A program made the translations under genes and the position numbers. A stretch of DNA of 64,000 nt from NCBI GenBank assembly GCA_046349355.1, contig JAXMCM010000019.1, positions 124,001 through 188,000 of the forward strand, read 5' to 3'. A model generated the notes under the pieces. That model was not told the origin of the DNA. It saw only the letters and a list, made by a program, of their open reading frames with translations, and ran no database searches. Below are positions 62,214 through 64,000 of the stretch, in pieces (within the stretch, counting starts at the first letter, position 1; each line of letters begins with the position of its first letter). This DNA comes from CALKJU01 sp046349355. Its GTDB lineage: Bacteria; Pseudomonadota; Alphaproteobacteria; Geminicoccales; Geminicoccaceae.

Positions 62214-63491
62214 ATGTCCGACAACCCGATCCGCGACCTGTTCGCGTCGAAGGCCGACTTCTACGAGCGCAGCAAGCGCAGCTGGAACCCGGGCAAGACC
62301 CAGTTCTGGCAGGACGCCGGCGTCGACCTCTGCATCGACCGCCGCGAGGGCTACGTCCTGCAGGACTTCGACGGCCACCGGCTGGTCAACCTGCACCTCA
62401 ACGGCGGCACCTACAATCTCGGCCACCGCAATGCCGAGCTGGTGCAGACGCTGAAGGACGCCCTCGACCACTTCGACATGGGCAACCACCACTTCCCGGC
62501 GCTGGCGCGCACCGCCCTGGCCGAGCGCCTGCATGCGGTGAGCCCGCAGAACCTCGTCTACTCGATCTACGGCTCGGGCGGCGGCGAGGCCATCGACATC
62601 GCGCTGAAGTCGGCCCGGCACGCCGCGAAGAAGCGCAAGATCGTCTCGATCATCAAGGCCTACCACGGGCACACGGGCCTGGCCGTCTGCACCGGCGACG
62701 AGCGGTTCTCGAGGCTGTTCCTGGCCGACCGGCCGGACGAGTTCGTCCAGGTCCCGTTCAACGACCTCGACGCCATGGAGACGGCCCTGCGCGGCCGCGA
62801 CGTCGCCGCCGTCATCATGGAGACGATCCCGGCCACCTACGGCTTCCCGATGCCGAAGGAGGGCTACCTCAAGGGCGTGAAGGCGCTCTGCGAGAGGTAC
62901 GACGCCTTCTACATCGCCGACGAGGTGCAGACCGGGCTGATGCGCACCGGCGAGATGTGGGCGATCACCAAGTACGGGGTCACGCCCGACATCCTGGTCA
63001 GCGCCAAGGGCATCGGCGGCGGCCTCTACTCGCTGGGCTGCGTGCTGGTCTCCGAGGAGACCGGGGCCTGGATGCGCGAGGACGGCTTCGGCCACATCAG
63101 CACCGGCGGCGGTGCCGAGCTCGCCTGCGTCGTCGCGATGAAGGTGCTGGAGATCACCGACCGGCCGGAAGTCCGCGCCAACGTCGCCAGCCAGACCGTG
63201 CTGTGGAGCGAGCAGCTCGCCGCCATCCGTCGCCGGCATGCCGACTTCTTCACCGGCATCCGCCAGAACGGCCTCGTCATGGGCCTCGAGTTCGACCACC
63301 CGCAGGGTGCGAAGTTCGTGATGAAGGCGCTCTACGACAACGGCGTCTGGGCGATCTTCTCGACCCTCGACCCGCGCGTCCTGCAGTGGAAGCCGGGGCT
63401 CCTGAAGACGGCCGAGCAGTGCCGCGACGTGCTGGAGCGGCTCGACCGCTCGATCGCGATCGCCCGCAAGGCGTTGCCGAAGGCGGCCTGA
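62214..63491 (+). CDS. Class III PLP-dependent aminotransferase-family enzyme
   Basis: A 425-aa fold-type I PLP enzyme of the omega-aminotransferase family. Key motifs are YSIYGSGGGEAIDIALKSAR, the IADEVQTGLMRTG loop, and the PLP lysine in VSAKGIGGGLYSLG near residue 263. Class III members are either transaminases of terminal amines, or phospho-lyases that act on O-phospho amino-alcohols made by an APH-type kinase. Both options fit the operon, which also encodes such a kinase. It starts 15 bp after the SDR stop. Confidence 0.87.
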   Translation: MSDNPIRDLFASKADFYERSKRSWNPGKTQFWQDAGVDLCIDRREGYVLQDFDGHRLVNLHLNGGTYNLGHRNAELVQTLKDALDHFDMGNHHFPALARTALAERLHAVSPQNLVYSIYGSGGGEAIDIALKSARHAAKKRKIVSIIKAYHGHTGLAVCTGDERFSRLFLADRPDEFVQVPFNDLDAMETALRGRDVAAVIMETIPATYGFPMPKEGYLKGVKALCERYDAFYIADEVQTGLMRTGEMWAITKYGVTPDILVSAKGIGGGLYSLGCVLVSEETGAWMREDGFGHISTGGGAELACVVAMKVLEITDRPEVRANVASQTVLWSEQLAAIRRRHADFFTGIRQNGLVMGLEFDHPQGAKFVMKALYDNGVWAIFSTLDPRVLQWKPGLLKTAEQCRDVLERLDRSIAIARKALPKAA

Positions 63492-63579
63492 GGTCGCAAC
63501 CGGAGGCCGCAGTCCCTTCAGGGTTGCGGCAACCGCGGAACGGGCGTTGACTGTACGCGCCAGCGATACGGAGGCAGGC

Positions 63580-64000
63580 ATGCGACGGCACGGGTTCCAG
63601 ATCAGTCGGCGCAGCGTCACGGGCGGCATGGCGGCGGCCGGGCTCGCCGGCTGGCTCGGCCTGCGGCCGGGCGAGAGCCGGGCCGACGAGGTCCTCGAGA
63701 CCACGCAGATCCGGCTCATCCGCGATCGCGAGTTCCCGGTGCTGTGCTATGCGCCGCAGTACATCGCCGACCAGTTCCTGAAGCAGGAAGGCTTCACGGA
63801 CATCCAGTACGTCAGCAAGGGCAAGGACGGCTCGGAAGCGCAGACCCTGGTCCGCGGCGACGCCGACATCAGCTCGGCGCTCGGCGTCGACTGGGTGTTC
63901 CCGATCGCCAACGGCGATCCCATCGTCGTGCTGTCCGGCCTGCATGCCGGCTGCGTCGAGGTCTTCGCCAACGCCGGCATCAGGTCGATCCGCGACCTCA
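63580..64000 (+). CDS. ABC transporter substrate-binding protein (NMT1/TauA-like), partial at window edge
   Basis: The 5' part (140 codons) of a binding-protein gene that runs off the right edge. ATG 63580 has GGAGGCAGG just upstream. Residues 1-38 look like a Tat-type signal (QISRRSVTGGMAAAGLAG). The mature part reads TTQIRLIRDREFPVLCYAPQYIADQFLKQEGF, then GDADISSALGVDWVFPIANGDPIVVLSGL, the NMT1/SsuA-TauA pattern. It lies 88 bp after the aminotransferase and may begin a second importer of the same catabolic cluster. Confidence 0.8.
   Translation, partial: MRRHGFQISRRSVTGGMAAAGLAGWLGLRPGESRADEVLETTQIRLIRDREFPVLCYAPQYIADQFLKQEGFTDIQYVSKGKDGSEAQTLVRGDADISSALGVDWVFPIANGDPIVVLSGLHAGCVEVFANAGIRSIRDL

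Overview
The window comes from a high-GC Gram-negative bacterium, most likely an alphaproteobacterium. The evidence is strongly GC-ending codons, Tat-type signals on two binding proteins, a paired efp/epmA locus, HlyU-family and DUF4332 small proteins, and RTX/type I-secretion proteins. A Rhodospirillales- or Geminicoccales-like origin is a guess. Genes are packed tightly, with many start/stop overlaps and several convergent pairs separated by only 4-6 bp or overlapping. No rRNA, tRNA, CRISPR array or insertion sequence was recognised.

Layout. (1) 54-3979: Dpp/Opp-type ABC transporter (two permeases, two ATPases). (2) 4015-5191: an intact VapBC toxin-antitoxin pair with a clear inverted-repeat operator, followed by a decayed Phd/VapC-like pair. 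(3) 5195-6469: an LssY_C-domain membrane protein and a peptidoglycan-binding-domain protein. (4) 6568-10810: a second Dpp-type transporter with binding protein, two permeases and one ATPase. (5) 16325-10801, minus strand: epmA, a malonyl-CoA-synthetase-like ligase, a gamma-carbonic-anhydrase-like protein, a ClC antiporter and an aldo/keto reductase, divergent from efp at 16403. (6) 17004-26159: SMP-30 protein, M16 peptidase, cyclase-family protein, flavin/PNPOx-like protein, secreted GH105 glycosidase, HlyU and DUF4332 proteins, RraA-like aldolase. (7) 26166-44877: five RTX proteins (388, 2052, about 1633, 1116 and 363 aa) around an L-serine dehydratase gene. (8) 45235-53715: glyA, a methyltransferase, a DUF6614-like protein, a branched-chain aminotransferase, a frameshifted phzF, a divergent MocR regulator, a J-domain/OmpA-like fusion, a metallopeptidase-like protein and rlpA. 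(9) 53809 to the right edge: a plus-strand catabolic run with a fused large/medium-subunit B12 diol dehydratase, its small subunit, an APH-type kinase (frameshifted), a Pot-type ABC transporter (one permease frameshifted), an SDR, a class III aminotransferase and the start of a second binding protein.

Two parts look least ordinary. The RTX island holds two paralogues with an RTX block at the N terminus and long runs of W-x-Y-DGT propeller-like repeats at the C terminus, with no recognisable C-terminal type I secretion signal and no exporter genes nearby. An exact 36-bp palindrome lies between them. The diol-dehydratase operon joins B12 radical chemistry with a polyamine-type importer, a small-molecule kinase and a PLP enzyme, which suggests uptake and breakdown of an amino-alcohol or amino-diol; the substrate is not evident from sequence. 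Five single-base frame breaks fall in three genes between 49.2 and 61.0 kb, so some apparent pseudogenes may be sequencing errors.
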